The notes under the pieces were generated by a model, which was not told the origin of the DNA, did no database searches, and worked only from the letters and a program-made list of their open reading frames with translations. DNA of 64,000 nucleotides from an uncultured Lachnospiraceae bacterium (lineage in GTDB: Bacteria > Bacillota > Clostridia > Lachnospirales > Lachnospiraceae), in assembly GCA_900317825.1 (NCBI GenBank), contig ONIH01000001.1, positions 1 to 64,000 on the forward strand. Reading direction: 5' to 3'. The position numbers were made by a program, and so were the translations under genes. Below, piece by piece: positions 1-9,282 of the stretch (position 1 is its first letter; the number at the start of each line of letters is the position of its first letter).

Positions 1-1
1 T

Positions 2-778
2 GTGATGGGGACTGTGAATGTACTTGAATGCATCAGGCTTTCTCGAAGTGTGCGGAGTGCTGTGATCATCACTACAGACAAGGTCTACAAGAATAATGAA
101 TGGCTCTGGGGCTACCGTGAGAACGAGCCACTTGACGGCTTTGATCCTTACAGCAATTCGAAGTCCTGTGCGGATCTGGCTGTGCATTGTTACCGGAATT
201 CATTTTTTAAAGAAGATGGTCGGGCGGTGTCTGTAGCCCGCGCCGGGAATGTGATCGGAGGTGGGGATTTTGCTGTGGACAGAATAATCCCGGACTGTGT
301 CAGGGCGGCATCGAAAGGCCTGCCGATAGAAGTCAGGAATCCGTTCTCTACAAGACCTTATCAGCATGTGTTGGAGCCGCTTTCTGCGTATCTGCTGATC
401 GCTGAAAAACAGTGGAGTGACAGAAGCCTGTCCGGTGATTATAATGTCGGGCCGGATGATGCAGACTGCCTTACGACCGGCGACCTGGTGACTCTGTTTT
501 GTGATAAATGGAACGAAAGCCGAGGATTACTGCCTGAAGCTTCCTGGAAGAGCAGGGCGGAGCAGAATGCTCAGCATGAAGCTAATTTTTTAAAGCTGGA
601 CAGTACAAAGATAAAATCTGTGCTCAGTTGGAAGCCAAAGTGGCACATAGATGAGTGCATGGAAAAGACCGTGCATTTTTACCAGGAGTATCTGAGGGAT
701 AAGGAGAGTGTGGCGTATGAGATGGACCGGGAGATACGTTCGTTTTTTGGTGATAAAATGTTGATTTTTAAATCTTGA
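2..778 (+). CDS. rfbG: CDP-glucose 4,6-dehydratase, 3' part (5' end outside window)
   Basis: This NAD-dependent short-chain dehydratase/epimerase family enzyme converts CDP-glucose to CDP-4-keto-6-deoxyglucose, the entry step to CDP-linked dideoxy sugars for surface polysaccharide. The frame is open from the first bases, so the N-terminal Rossmann segment (about 100 residues in the family) lies upstream. Visible are the TTDKVYKNNEW block and the YSNSK catalytic Tyr-Lys motif, followed by ARAGNVIGGGD and TRPYQHVLEPL, which together are typical of this subfamily rather than of GDP- or dTDP-sugar dehydratases. It is followed by a clear terminator, so it is the last gene of a sugar-nucleotide or polysaccharide operon. 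The symbol could also be ddhB; the function call is firm. Confidence 0.85.
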   Translation: MMGTVNVLECIRLSRSVRSAVIITTDKVYKNNEWLWGYRENEPLDGFDPYSNSKSCADLAVHCYRNSFFKEDGRAVSVARAGNVIGGGDFAVDRIIPDCVRAASKGLPIEVRNPFSTRPYQHVLEPLSAYLLIAEKQWSDRSLSGDYNVGPDDADCLTTGDLVTLFCDKWNESRGLLPEASWKSRAEQNAQHEANFLKLDSTKIKSVLSWKPKWHIDECMEKTVHFYQEYLRDKESVAYEMDREIRSFFGDKMLIFKS

Positions 779-869
779 ATGTTAAAAAATTGCAGGGTCG
801 TTTGCTATAATCATCTGGTGCATAATGATTGCCATACTGATCGTAGCATTAGTTCTCATATAGTTCTAT

Positions 870-904
870 AATCCGTTGGACATCTGGTTCCAACGGATTT
901 CTTT
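870..904 (+). terminator. Rho-independent terminator after the dehydratase gene
   Basis: A perfect 11-bp stem, AATCCGTTGGA at 870-880 and its complement at 889-899, with an 8-base loop, runs into a T-rich stretch. It ends the surface-sugar operon. Confidence 0.8.
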
Positions 905-940
905 ATATTCGTCCGCCATAACATTTTAACAATGATTTAA

Positions 941-968
941 TTGAAATTTCCTGTGAGTGTGGTATTAT
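941..968 (+). promoter_or_regulatory. Putative sigma-A promoter of the chemoreceptor gene
   Basis: TTGAAA at 941-946 and TATTAT at 963-968 are 16 bp apart. A small perfect palindrome (GCCTTT, two T, AAAGGC) follows at 984-997 in the expected leader. I looked for a flagellar sigma-D type promoter and did not find a convincing one. Confidence 0.4.
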
Positions 969-1030
969 AAAAAAAGTTAAAGCGCCTTTTTAAAGGCACA
1001 AATATCATTATATTCACAGGAGGGTCGGAA

Positions 1031-3055
1031 ATGGCAGAAAAGAAGGAGTCAGGAAAAGTAACGGCGATCAGCCGGAAGGTACTGGCGAGAGTGCTGCCGC
1101 TTATCATAGCGACGTTCTTGGTACTTTTTGCAGTTATCTATCATTTTAGCAGCAATGTCATCACTGATATGCTCTATACTTCACTGAAGAGCCAGGCATC
1201 TGATGACGCCGGTACAGTGAACAGAGAGCTGAACGCGACGTTCTACTACCTGAACGGTATTGCAGACACCATTGAGAAAATGGACTGGAAGGACGACCAG
1301 TCGATCACAGATTATCTGAATACGACTAAAGGCAGATATCCGCTGATCCCGACAGGTGCTTATCTCGCGTTAAACGACAAGAGCTACCTGGATCCGTCAG
1401 GATGGCAGTCGGGAAAAGACTACGATCCGACACAGTCGAAGTGGTATAAGCAGGGTATTTCTTACGATAACGCTTATTTTTACTATTATGATGAGCCGTA
1501 CTTCGATGAGAATACCGGAAAGCTCTGCTCGACAGTTATCAGACACGTACACTTAAAGGACGGCAGGGAAGGTGTTTTTGCCTGCGACCTGATGATGGAA
1601 TCTATCCAGACTGCGCTTTCAAAGGTGAAGTTCTATAATACCGGTCGTGTCATGATGGTGACGAAGAAAGGCATGATCCTTGCAAACCCTACATCGGGCC
1701 TGAACGGAAAGACTCTGAAGGAATCGAAGGATCCGCTCTATACACAGCTGGTATCAGCCTCTAATAGAAAAAATGGCAAGGTAGAGATCGTACCTACCAG
1801 CAAGGGCAAGTACTATACAGTTACTTCTGAGATCACTGGAACCGACTGGGAAGTCATCATTTTTGCGAAGAGAGCAGATGTACTCCACAACATCAATGAG
1901 ATGGTTCGCATTGTGGCTGTTGTAGCAGTTGTAGCTCTGATCCTTATCGCATTTATTCTGGTATGGCTCTTAAAGAGATACATCAGAAAGCCTGTTGAAG
2001 ACCTGACGAAGAATATCGGTGAGATCGCTAATGGTGACTTCTCGATTGATATATCTGCAAACGGAAACGATGAGATAGCATACATGAACCGTTCGATGGA
2101 TGGCTTCATCGGCGGCATGAGAGGTACTATAAAGGGTCTTAAGGATGTGGCTGGAAAGCTTATCTCTGATTCGAAGACCACACAGGATGCAGCAGAGAGT
2201 CTTGAAAAAGCTGCGAATGAGCAGTCGGTATCTATGGATCAGATCCGTGACAACATCCAGAATATGGCTGACGCGGTAACTGATGTCGCTGAGAATGCTA
2301 CGACTCTGGCTCAGACAGTATCAGATCTCGTGACAAGTGAGAATCAGGTCGAGGATGTCATGAAGGCTCTCGTAAAGAAGGCTAATGACGGACAGACTGA
2401 CATGAGCGCTGTGGCCAACTCCATGGATAGCATCGTCGTATCAATGAATGAGATGGATGATGCCGTAAAGGCTGTAGACCAAGCCGCTACAGACATCACG
2501 AAGATCGTAGACCTGATCGATGAGATTTCCGACCAGACCGAGCTTCTTTCACTGAATGCTTCTATCGAGGCTGCAAGAGCTGGCGAGGCCGGCAAAGGAT
2601 TCGCCGTTGTCGCTTCTGAGATCGGTGGTCTGGCTACTGATTCTGCTAATGACACGAAGCAGATCTCGGATATCGTATCGAAGATGTCTGCCCGTGTTAA
2701 AGACCTCTCAGCCAAGGCTCAGGCTAATACCCAGCTGATAAACGACAGCGCTTCATCTGTAAGCACTGCAGCTGAGACCTTCAAGCAGATCACAGACGAA
2801 GTGAACAAGGCTACGACTACTCTTTCATCTATGACTGAGATGATGGGCAAGGTTAACGACGTCGCTTCTACTATGGCTTCGGCTTCGGAGGAGCAGTCAG
2901 CTACGACTCAGGAGATCGCTTCTACAGTAGAGGCTGTGGCTGAGAATGCAAAGGGCGTCGCTGACTCCAGTAAGGACGTGTTTGGTGCATCTACTTCAGT
3001 ATCTGATGCCGCAGATTCTATCAACGGAGATCTGAACCGTTTCACCATAAAATAA
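1031..3055 (+). CDS. Methyl-accepting chemotaxis protein with extracellular Cache-type sensor
   Basis: Membrane chemoreceptor that would signal to CheA/CheW. A membrane helix lies at about residues 21-40, then an extracellular region of about 245 residues that resembles a double Cache domain ([18 protein letters not shown] blocks), a second membrane helix at about 290-313, a HAMP linker (about 314-365) and a long cytoplasmic signalling coiled coil. The signature hairpin tip is at about residues 505-545 ([32 protein letters not shown]). The start is set by AGGAGGG seven bases upstream. It stands alone between two terminators. Cache domains usually bind small organic acids or amino acids; the ligand cannot be read from the sequence. 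Confidence 0.93.
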   Translation: MAEKKESGKVTAISRKVLARVLPLIIATFLVLFAVIYHFSSNVITDMLYTSLKSQASDDAGTVNRELNATFYYLNGIADTIEKMDWKDDQSITDYLNTTKGRYPLIPTGAYLALNDKSYLDPSGWQSGKDYDPTQSKWYKQGISYDNAYFYYYDEPYFDENTGKLCSTVIRHVHLKDGREGVFACDLMMESIQTALSKVKFYNTGRVMMVTKKGMILANPTSGLNGKTLKESKDPLYTQLVSASNRKNGKVEIVPTSKGKYYTVTSEITGTDWEVIIFAKRADVLHNINEMVRIVAVVAVVALILIAFILVWLLKRYIRKPVEDLTKNIGEIANGDFSIDISANGNDEIAYMNRSMDGFIGGMRGTIKGLKDVAGKLISDSKTTQDAAESLEKAANEQSVSMDQIRDNIQNMADAVTDVAENATTLAQTVSDLVTSENQVEDVMKALVKKANDGQTDMSAVANSMDSIVVSMNEMDDAVKAVDQAATDITKIVDLIDEISDQTELLSLNASIEAARAGEAGKGFAVVASEIGGLATDSANDTKQISDIVSKMSARVKDLSAKAQANTQLINDSASSVSTAAETFKQITDEVNKATTTLSSMTEMMGKVNDVASTMASASEEQSATTQEIASTVEAVAENAKGVADSSKDVFGASTSVSDAADSINGDLNRFTIK

Positions 3056-3073
3056 TATTGATTTTTGATCAGG

Positions 3074-3103
3074 GAAGGCTGCTTCGGCGGCCTTCTTTTT
3101 TTG
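3074..3103 (+). terminator. Terminator after the chemoreceptor gene
   Basis: A 9-bp stem (GAAGGCTGC with GCGGCCTTC, one G-T pair) closed by a TTCG tetraloop is followed by eight T. Confidence 0.88.
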
Positions 3104-3123
3104 CCTTTTTTAGAAAAAATATA

Positions 3124-3151
3124 TTGCATTTCTTTGTCAGCATAGTAGAAT
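3124..3151 (+). promoter_or_regulatory. Putative promoter of the MATE-glycosyltransferase unit
   Basis: TTGCAT at 3124-3129 and TAGAAT at 3146-3151 are separated by 16 bp, shortly after the preceding terminator and 37 bases before the MATE start codon. Confidence 0.45.
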
Positions 3152-3188
3152 AGAAAAAGTACGATTTTTTGAAAAAGGGAGGTTTACT

Positions 3189-4547
3189 ATGCAGCTTGAC
3201 ATGACTAAAGGGCGTCCGATGCCTATTATCATGAGGTTTTTCATCCCTATATTCATCGGGAATATGTTCCAGCAGTTCTATAATATGGTGGACTCTATCA
3301 TAGTGGGCAGATTCGTAGGAACCGAAGCTTTTGCTGCCGTAGGTTCTACTGGAACTATCATGTTCTTAGTGCTCGGATTTGCAAATGGCCTTGCTACTGG
3401 TTTTACGGTGCTGACTTCGCAGAGATTCGGCGCGAAGGATGAGAAGGGCATAAGGCAGTCGGTAGCCAACGCTATTTTTCTGTCTGTTATAGTCTCTGCC
3501 GTGATGACTGTTTTTTCGATGCTTTCGATGAAGGGGCTTCTACACCTGCTGAATACGCCGTCGAATATATATCTCTATGCGTATGACTACATCATAATAA
3601 TCACCGGAGGAACTGCGGCTGTCTGCTTTTACAACCTGTTCTCTGCACTGCTTCGCGCGGTCGGAAATTCGAAGGCACCGCTGTTTTTCCTGATACTTTC
3701 GGCGACCCTGAATATCTTCCTGGATCTGCTTTTTATCATCGTGTTCAAGTGGGAGGTGAGAGGAGCGGCTCTCGCTACCATAGCTTCGCAGGCTATTTCA
3801 GCCATCTGCTGCCTTATCTATATCCTTCTCAAGGTAAAAATGCTCGTCCCTCACCGTGACGAGTGGAGACTCAAGGGCAGCTTCGCAAAAAGACAGCTGG
3901 CTATAGGTTTCCCAATGGCACTCCAGTTCGGCATCACGGCTTCGGGAACCATGATAATGCAGTCGGCCATCAACCGCTTTGGTTCTGACGCTATTGCTGG
4001 ATTTAACGCCTCATCGAAGGTCGGAGGCCTTCTGACTCAGGCTTTCCCGGCTCTCGGTCAGTCGATGGCTACTTATACCGGTCAGAACTTCGGAAAGCAG
4101 GATATAGACCGTATTCACGATGGTTCGCATGTAGCACTGAAGATTTCACTGGTGGCGGCTCTTCTAGGTGCCGGTCTGGCGCTCCTGTTACTGAAGCCGG
4201 CTATTCCGATGTTCTTGGGCTCGAATGCCGATATAGACGCTATCCTGCCGTGGGCCAGGCCTTATACGTATATGTCGATCATTTTTTACATGCCGCTGGG
4301 AATCCTCTTCATCTACAGGGACATGATGCAGGGCTGCGGTTACGGCTTCCTGCCGATGATGGGCGGTGTATTGGAACTTGTTGCGAGGTTTACGACCGCC
4401 ATGCTTTCGATGCATTTCAACAGCTACCTGCTCGGAGTCGCAGGTGATCCGGCAGCCTGGATCATTACGGGCATTTTTGATGCGATAGCGTACCAGTACG
4501 TGATCCGTGATGTAAAGAAGAAATTCGCCGCAAAGCAGGAGAACTGA
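3189..4547 (+). CDS. MATE family efflux transporter
   Basis: A 452-residue inner-membrane exporter of the multidrug and toxic compound extrusion family, normally a Na+ or H+ antiporter. The start region (DMTKGRPMPIIMRFFIPIFI) and the following GNMFQQFYNMVDSIIVGRFV segment are the standard N-terminal signature of the DinF/NorM-like branch. About twelve hydrophobic helices arranged as two related halves are apparent (the second half begins near residue 235, IGFPMALQFGITASG). AGGGAGG lies upstream. The next gene starts one base after the stop with its ribosome site inside this gene, so the two are co-transcribed. The substrate is unknown; the neighbour suggests, weakly, a link with surface glycoconjugates. 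Confidence 0.92.
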   Translation: MQLDMTKGRPMPIIMRFFIPIFIGNMFQQFYNMVDSIIVGRFVGTEAFAAVGSTGTIMFLVLGFANGLATGFTVLTSQRFGAKDEKGIRQSVANAIFLSVIVSAVMTVFSMLSMKGLLHLLNTPSNIYLYAYDYIIIITGGTAAVCFYNLFSALLRAVGNSKAPLFFLILSATLNIFLDLLFIIVFKWEVRGAALATIASQAISAICCLIYILLKVKMLVPHRDEWRLKGSFAKRQLAIGFPMALQFGITASGTMIMQSAINRFGSDAIAGFNASSKVGGLLTQAFPALGQSMATYTGQNFGKQDIDRIHDGSHVALKISLVAALLGAGLALLLLKPAIPMFLGSNADIDAILPWARPYTYMSIIFYMPLGILFIYRDMMQGCGYGFLPMMGGVLELVARFTTAMLSMHFNSYLLGVAGDPAAWIITGIFDAIAYQYVIRDVKKKFAAKQEN

Positions 4548-4548
4548 T

Positions 4549-6870
4549 ATGGCAGAGATACTTGTGATAACGCACCAGCTGACGAGGACCGGGGCTCCGA
4601 TAGTGCTATTCGATATGGTAAAAGTGCTTCTCGGAGCCGGTCATCACGTAGATATGATCTCGATGCTCGACGGAGACCTCCGTTCCGAGGCAGAGGAGCT
4701 TGGGATAGAGGTGAGCATCGAAGCACATTTTTTCGATAAAAAGGATTTCTATTCCCGGAAATTCTCCGAGTACGACTGCCTTATCGTTAATACGCTTATC
4801 TGCTACGAAGCCATCCATGTGCTCCGGGATACAGATGCCCCGGTGCTCTGGTGGATACATGAGGGAGAGCATTTCTTTGAGTATTTCCAATCAGTTATTC
4901 CCGATATTAACAATCTGCCGTCACAGATCCATGTATTCTCTGTGAGTGGCTACGTGCAACGCCTTATAGAAAAACGCTACGGAATTCATACTCCGATCCT
5001 GCATTTCGGTGTAGAAGACCTCTATGAAAAAAATGCTGTAAACTCTTCAGACTGGGAGTCATTCGACCCTGGCCACAAAAAAATCCGTTTCTTCACCTGT
5101 GCCCTGTATGGCAGGGTAAAGGGACAGGACTTTGCTGCGAGGACTATAGAGCAGCTACCGGAAGAACTCCGGGATAAATGTATTTTTGTATTCTGCGGAG
5201 ACGAGTCAGAACAAAGGTCTGATCCTGCGATCCTGGGAAAAGTCATAGAGGCTTCAGAAAAGTACCCTTCACTCGTGAAGCATATCGGAAAGATCCCGCA
5301 TGAAAAAGTCATACAGTTCATGGCAGGCATGGATTTTCTGCTCGTCCCTTCGAGGATAGAGCCGATGCCCACGGTGGCATGTGAAGCCATGATGGTGAAA
5401 AAGCCGGTGCTTGTCTCAGGTGTCTGCGGAGTAGCAGATGATATCACCGATGGCTGGAACGGACTTGTCTTTAAGTCTGAGGATGAAGAGAGCCTGACTC
5501 AAGGCATCATCAGGTGCCAGAATATTCTGGTTGACCCGTCAGTCTACGAAAGTATGGCAGAGAGAGCCAGAAATCTCTACGAAGAAAAGTACTCTATGTC
5601 GGTCTTCGGGCCTGCGACAGAAAGCCTTGTAAGCCATATCCTGCGCAGAAGAAAGCTGATCCTGATGCTTTCCGGCAGAGACATCCTGGATATTTTTTCA
5701 CTGGCAATGAAACCTGAGTTCGAGAGACTCGGATATGAAGTTTATTCATTCGACAACCAGAGAATCATGCAGTCTCTGGCAGGGCTTGACCAGTTTCTGA
5801 ACACTCCGGTTACAGCTGCTCTGGCTTTTAATAACACCGGTATGAGTATGGAGATCATCGCCGGTAAAAATGTCTGGGAGCAGCTTCAGATCCCGTTTAT
5901 CGATTTTCTTATGGACCACCCTTTTGCACATAAGGCGGCTCTCGACACTGCGCCTTCGACGGCTATAGTCTTATGCCCTGACAGAAATCACATGAAGTAT
6001 GTGCAGAGGTTTTATCCGGAGATAAGCATTACCGGGTTCATGGGGCATGGCGGGAAGGCTTCAGTTCTTCCGGTAAAGCCGATAGCAGAGAGGCATACAG
6101 ACGTGATCTATGCCGGAAACCTCTCGAGGGTCTTTGTGCAGCAGATAATGCCGGACTTTGACAATGATTTTTCTGATATAGATGCAGATATGAGAAGTAT
6201 TGCTTCAGATTCCCTTAACTATCTGATCGCTCATCCGTCAAATACGACAGAGGCTGTCATAGAGAAAGAGCTTTTGGCAGCAGGCGTTGAGCTTACAGAT
6301 AAGAGACTCTGTGAGGTCATAGAAAAGCTCCACTATATAGATCTGCTCGCTGTATCTTACTACAGAGAGAAAGCTGTAAGGGTTTTAGCTGAAGCTGGGA
6401 TCGATATAGAGCTATATGGGACTGGCTGGGAGGACTGTGATTTTATAAAATTACCGAATGTACATTTCGGGTACAGGATTTCCGCCGATGAAGTCGTGGA
6501 ACGGATGCACGATGCAAAGATGGTCTTAAGCACTATGACCTGGTTTAAGGACGGGACGCACGACAGGGTTTTCAATGGAATGCTATCCGGAGCTGTAGTG
6601 CTTACAGATACTTCAGTCTATATGAAGGAGAATTTTGCGGGTCTGGGTTATTCTGATGATCCGGAGCTCGTGATGTTCGAGCTGGAAAAAATGGATGACA
6701 GGTATGGCTATCCGACGATTGATGAGCTTCCTGCTGTAGTAAAGAATCTGTTAGGAAATCAGGATCTGATGCAGCAGATAGCCGATACCGGAAGGGCGAG
6801 AGCACTTAAGTCAGAGACCTGGGAGAAAAGAGCTGATGAGATGGACAGGGATCTGCTCGAGCAGTTATGA
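4549..6870 (+). CDS. Two-module glycosyltransferase (GT4-like plus DUF3880/Glyco_trans_1-like)
   Basis: A 773-residue cytoplasmic protein with two GT-B style modules in tandem. Residues 1-365 look like family 4: an N-terminal LTRTGAPIVLFDMVKVLL segment and a C-terminal donor-binding block with EPMPTVACEAMMVKKPVLVS near residue 269. From about residue 370 (KLILMLSGRDILDIFSLAMK) to the end it resembles proteins with an N-terminal DUF3880-like half and a C-terminal Glyco_trans_1_2 half (RVFNGMLSGAVVLTDTS near 672). Such double transferases usually build surface polysaccharide or glycosylate surface or flagellar protein. The start codon follows AGGAG by eight bases, inside the end of the MATE gene. 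Sugar specificity cannot be told. Confidence 0.82.
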   Translation: MAEILVITHQLTRTGAPIVLFDMVKVLLGAGHHVDMISMLDGDLRSEAEELGIEVSIEAHFFDKKDFYSRKFSEYDCLIVNTLICYEAIHVLRDTDAPVLWWIHEGEHFFEYFQSVIPDINNLPSQIHVFSVSGYVQRLIEKRYGIHTPILHFGVEDLYEKNAVNSSDWESFDPGHKKIRFFTCALYGRVKGQDFAARTIEQLPEELRDKCIFVFCGDESEQRSDPAILGKVIEASEKYPSLVKHIGKIPHEKVIQFMAGMDFLLVPSRIEPMPTVACEAMMVKKPVLVSGVCGVADDITDGWNGLVFKSEDEESLTQGIIRCQNILVDPSVYESMAERARNLYEEKYSMSVFGPATESLVSHILRRRKLILMLSGRDILDIFSLAMKPEFERLGYEVYSFDNQRIMQSLAGLDQFLNTPVTAALAFNNTGMSMEIIAGKNVWEQLQIPFIDFLMDHPFAHKAALDTAPSTAIVLCPDRNHMKYVQRFYPEISITGFMGHGGKASVLPVKPIAERHTDVIYAGNLSRVFVQQIMPDFDNDFSDIDADMRSIASDSLNYLIAHPSNTTEAVIEKELLAAGVELTDKRLCEVIEKLHYIDLLAVSYYREKAVRVLAEAGIDIELYGTGWEDCDFIKLPNVHFGYRISADEVVERMHDAKMVLSTMTWFKDGTHDRVFNGMLSGAVVLTDTSVYMKENFAGLGYSDDPELVMFELEKMDDRYGYPTIDELPAVVKNLLGNQDLMQQIADTGRARALKSETWEKRADEMDRDLLEQL

Positions 6871-6991
6871 GTCTATCTCAAGCCTCTGTCTCATGTCTTG
6901 AAAAAATTCCCATAACGCCTATTTTACACGAAAAACTTTATATTGCAAATTTTTTATATAAATGTCACAATATAGGGCGGAGGTTTCGCCT

Positions 6992-8050
6992 ATGAAAAAA
7001 GTCGCCATCTGCATCTGCAATTACAACAAGCAGGATATGATAGGGCAGTGCCTTCAGGCAGTGTCTGAGCAGGTTTTCAAAGATTTCGATGTGTATGTAT
7101 GTGACAACCATTCGACAGACGATTCGGTCAGTGCCATTAAGAAATTCATCACAGAAAATCCGCAGATAAATACAAAGCTCTTAGTCACCGATGAAAATCT
7201 CGGCGGTGCGGGTGGCTTTGATACGGCGCTTCGGGCAGCGCTTGATGCTGATGAGACCTACGAGTACCTGATGTGTGTCGATAACGACTGCATGCTCGAT
7301 GAGAAATGCATCGGAGTGCTTGCAGGCCATCTGGACAATGATCCGGAAAGCGGTATGGCTGCGGCAAAGATCTATTTTTTAGACAATCCCGATCTGATCC
7401 AGTGCTACGGCCTGGACATCAGCTACGAGCTCTGCGGGACTGTGTCGCCCTACTTCGGCCAGATCGAAGACGGGTCATCGCCTGCTATGGTCTATTCGGA
7501 TGCGGCGCCTGCCTGTGCTCTGATGGTACGGACTTCGCTCGTGAAGCAGATCGGTCTTCTGCCGGAAGAGAACTATATCTACTGGGATGATACGACCTGG
7601 TGCTACCGGGTAAGACAGGCTGGCTTTAAGGTCGCGAATGTCGGCGCTGCCATGGCGCTCCACGGACTCGGTCAGAGAGCGGAAGTAAAGAACACTTTCG
7701 GCACTTACTACGCATGGAGAAACCAGATCAGGTATTTTCTCAAGACGACGCCAGATGACATTTTTTCAGAGGTAGCGATAAGAATCCTGACAGACGTATA
7801 TCTCGAGGCAGTAAGCGACTATGACAGTGGAAAGCCAGAGAAGTGCGCGGCTGTAATGGCGGCCTTGGATGACGCCATTCACGGAGTGACAGGAAAGGCG
7901 AGGGATGGGATCATAGGTCCTGTGACAGTCTCTGGTCAGGAGGTCGCCTACACGACTGTGGATTCGCTGCCTGAAAAATACCAGGCAGGCGCAGAAATCT
8001 TCGTTTACACACACTACGAATTATTTTTACATGGAAGGAGCTTGCAGTGA
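6992..8050 (+). CDS. Family 2 glycosyltransferase (rhamnosyl/galactofuranosyl-transferase-like)
   Basis: A 352-residue GT-A transferase. It opens with KKVAICICNYNKQDMIGQCL, has LGGAGGFDTAL, the metal-binding aspartates in VDNDC near residue 95, and an EENYIYWDDTTWCYR acceptor-site block, a pattern shared with rhamnosyl- and galactofuranosyl-transferases. I use the ATG at 6992 because AGGGCGGAGG lies nine bases before it; an ATG ten codons earlier (6962) has no ribosome site. The GGCG/CGCC pair at 6977-6990 can fold over that site. The stop overlaps the GTG start of the phosphofructokinase gene by four bases, so the two are coupled. The sugar transferred is not known. Confidence 0.88.
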   Translation: MKKVAICICNYNKQDMIGQCLQAVSEQVFKDFDVYVCDNHSTDDSVSAIKKFITENPQINTKLLVTDENLGGAGGFDTALRAALDADETYEYLMCVDNDCMLDEKCIGVLAGHLDNDPESGMAAAKIYFLDNPDLIQCYGLDISYELCGTVSPYFGQIEDGSSPAMVYSDAAPACALMVRTSLVKQIGLLPEENYIYWDDTTWCYRVRQAGFKVANVGAAMALHGLGQRAEVKNTFGTYYAWRNQIRYFLKTTPDDIFSEVAIRILTDVYLEAVSDYDSGKPEKCAAVMAALDDAIHGVTGKARDGIIGPVTVSGQEVAYTTVDSLPEKYQAGAEIFVYTHYELFLHGRSLQ

Positions 8051-9282
8051 AGAACTGTATCGTAATTCAGTCGGGCGGTCCGACGGCAGCTATCAACTCG
8101 TCGCTTGCGGGTGTCATCAAACGGGCATCTGAGGTAGGATACGACCATATCTACGGGGGCATAAACGGCATAGTAGGTGTGCTTTCGCAGAAGGTCTGTG
8201 ACCTTACCGAAAAAATATCCGAAGACCCTGATTTCATCGAAAAGCTGAAGAAGACACCGGCGATGTATTTAGGCTCCTGCCGTCTCAGACTTCCGGATCC
8301 CAAATCAGAGCCTGCGATATATGACACGCTGTACAGCTATTTCAGAAGCCTTGATATAGATACATTCTTCGGGATCGGCGGAAATGACTCGATGGATACT
8401 GTCATGAAGCTGGCGTATTACTTCAAGAGAAAGGGCTCTCCGATAAGAGTCATCGGTGTTCCGAAGACCATCGATAATGACCTGATGTTTACCGACCATA
8501 CGCCGGGTTTCGGTTCCGCAGCCAAATACGTGGCTTCGACGATCAGGGAAATGGCATACGATACGATGATCTACCCGGTAAAGAGCATTACGGTAGTAGA
8601 GGTCATGGGACGTGATTCCGGTTGGCTTACGGCAGCTTCTGCTCTTGCCAGGACAGAGAGTGTCAGTGCTCCGCAGCTTATCTACCTGCCGGAAGTGCCG
8701 TTTTCGATAGAGAACTGTATAGCCGATACGAAGGCTCTTCTAAAGCAGAGAAACTCAGTGCTTATCGCGGTTTCAGAGGGTATCAGGGATAGAAAAGGTG
8801 ACTACATCTCAGCCTCTGATGCGAAGGAAGATAAATTCGGGCATCTGATGCTTTCTGGAGCCGGCAAGGCCTTAGAGCACATCCTGGGTCAGGCTCTTGG
8901 AGTGAAGATCAGGAGCGTAGAGCTCAATATCCCTCAGAGATGCGCTTCTCATCTGGCTTCAAAGACAGATATAGAAGAGGCTTTCGGACTCGGCAGTGCA
9001 GGAGTAGACCTGGCAGAAGAGGGAAAGACCGGGCTTATGACTACTATCGAAAGGGTAAGTGACGATCCTTATCAGATCAGCTACTCATCGGTTCCGGTTT
9101 CCGACGTAGCAAACGGAGTGAAGAATGTACCGCGTGACTTTATAAACGAGCGTGGCAATGATGTGACTGAAAAAATGGTAGAATACTTAAAACCGCTGAT
9201 ACAGGGAGAGGTTGACCTGTCTTTCAATGACGGCCTTCCTGATTTTCTTCCTATCCCGCATCTGGTAGATACGACAGACTAA
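8047..9282 (+). CDS. 6-phosphofructokinase, probably pyrophosphate-dependent
   Basis: Catalyses fructose-6-phosphate phosphorylation in glycolysis. The active-site signatures separate ATP from PPi enzymes: here the loop reads GGNDS (G111-S115), with Asp114 where ATP enzymes have Gly, and PKTIDND (139-145), with Lys140 where ATP enzymes have Gly. Both changes are the established marks of PPi-dependent enzymes, which work reversibly. MGRDSGWL and the substrate-binding block follow. At 411 residues it matches the PPi-type length. It starts with GTG in a four-base overlap with the upstream glycosyltransferase, behind AAGGAG. Its end overlaps the convergent AP2 gene by four bases. No pfkA symbol is given because that name usually means the ATP enzyme. 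Confidence 0.9.
   Translation: MKNCIVIQSGGPTAAINSSLAGVIKRASEVGYDHIYGGINGIVGVLSQKVCDLTEKISEDPDFIEKLKKTPAMYLGSCRLRLPDPKSEPAIYDTLYSYFRSLDIDTFFGIGGNDSMDTVMKLAYYFKRKGSPIRVIGVPKTIDNDLMFTDHTPGFGSAAKYVASTIREMAYDTMIYPVKSITVVEVMGRDSGWLTAASALARTESVSAPQLIYLPEVPFSIENCIADTKALLKQRNSVLIAVSEGIRDRKGDYISASDAKEDKFGHLMLSGAGKALEHILGQALGVKIRSVELNIPQRCASHLASKTDIEEAFGLGSAGVDLAEEGKTGLMTTIERVSDDPYQISYSSVPVSDVANGVKNVPRDFINERGNDVTEKMVEYLKPLIQGEVDLSFNDGLPDFLPIPHLVDTTD

Noticed and set aside
984..997. Cyclic di-GMP riboswitch before the chemoreceptor
   Set aside because: Only a 14-base palindrome is present; the conserved core and length of such riboswitches are absent.
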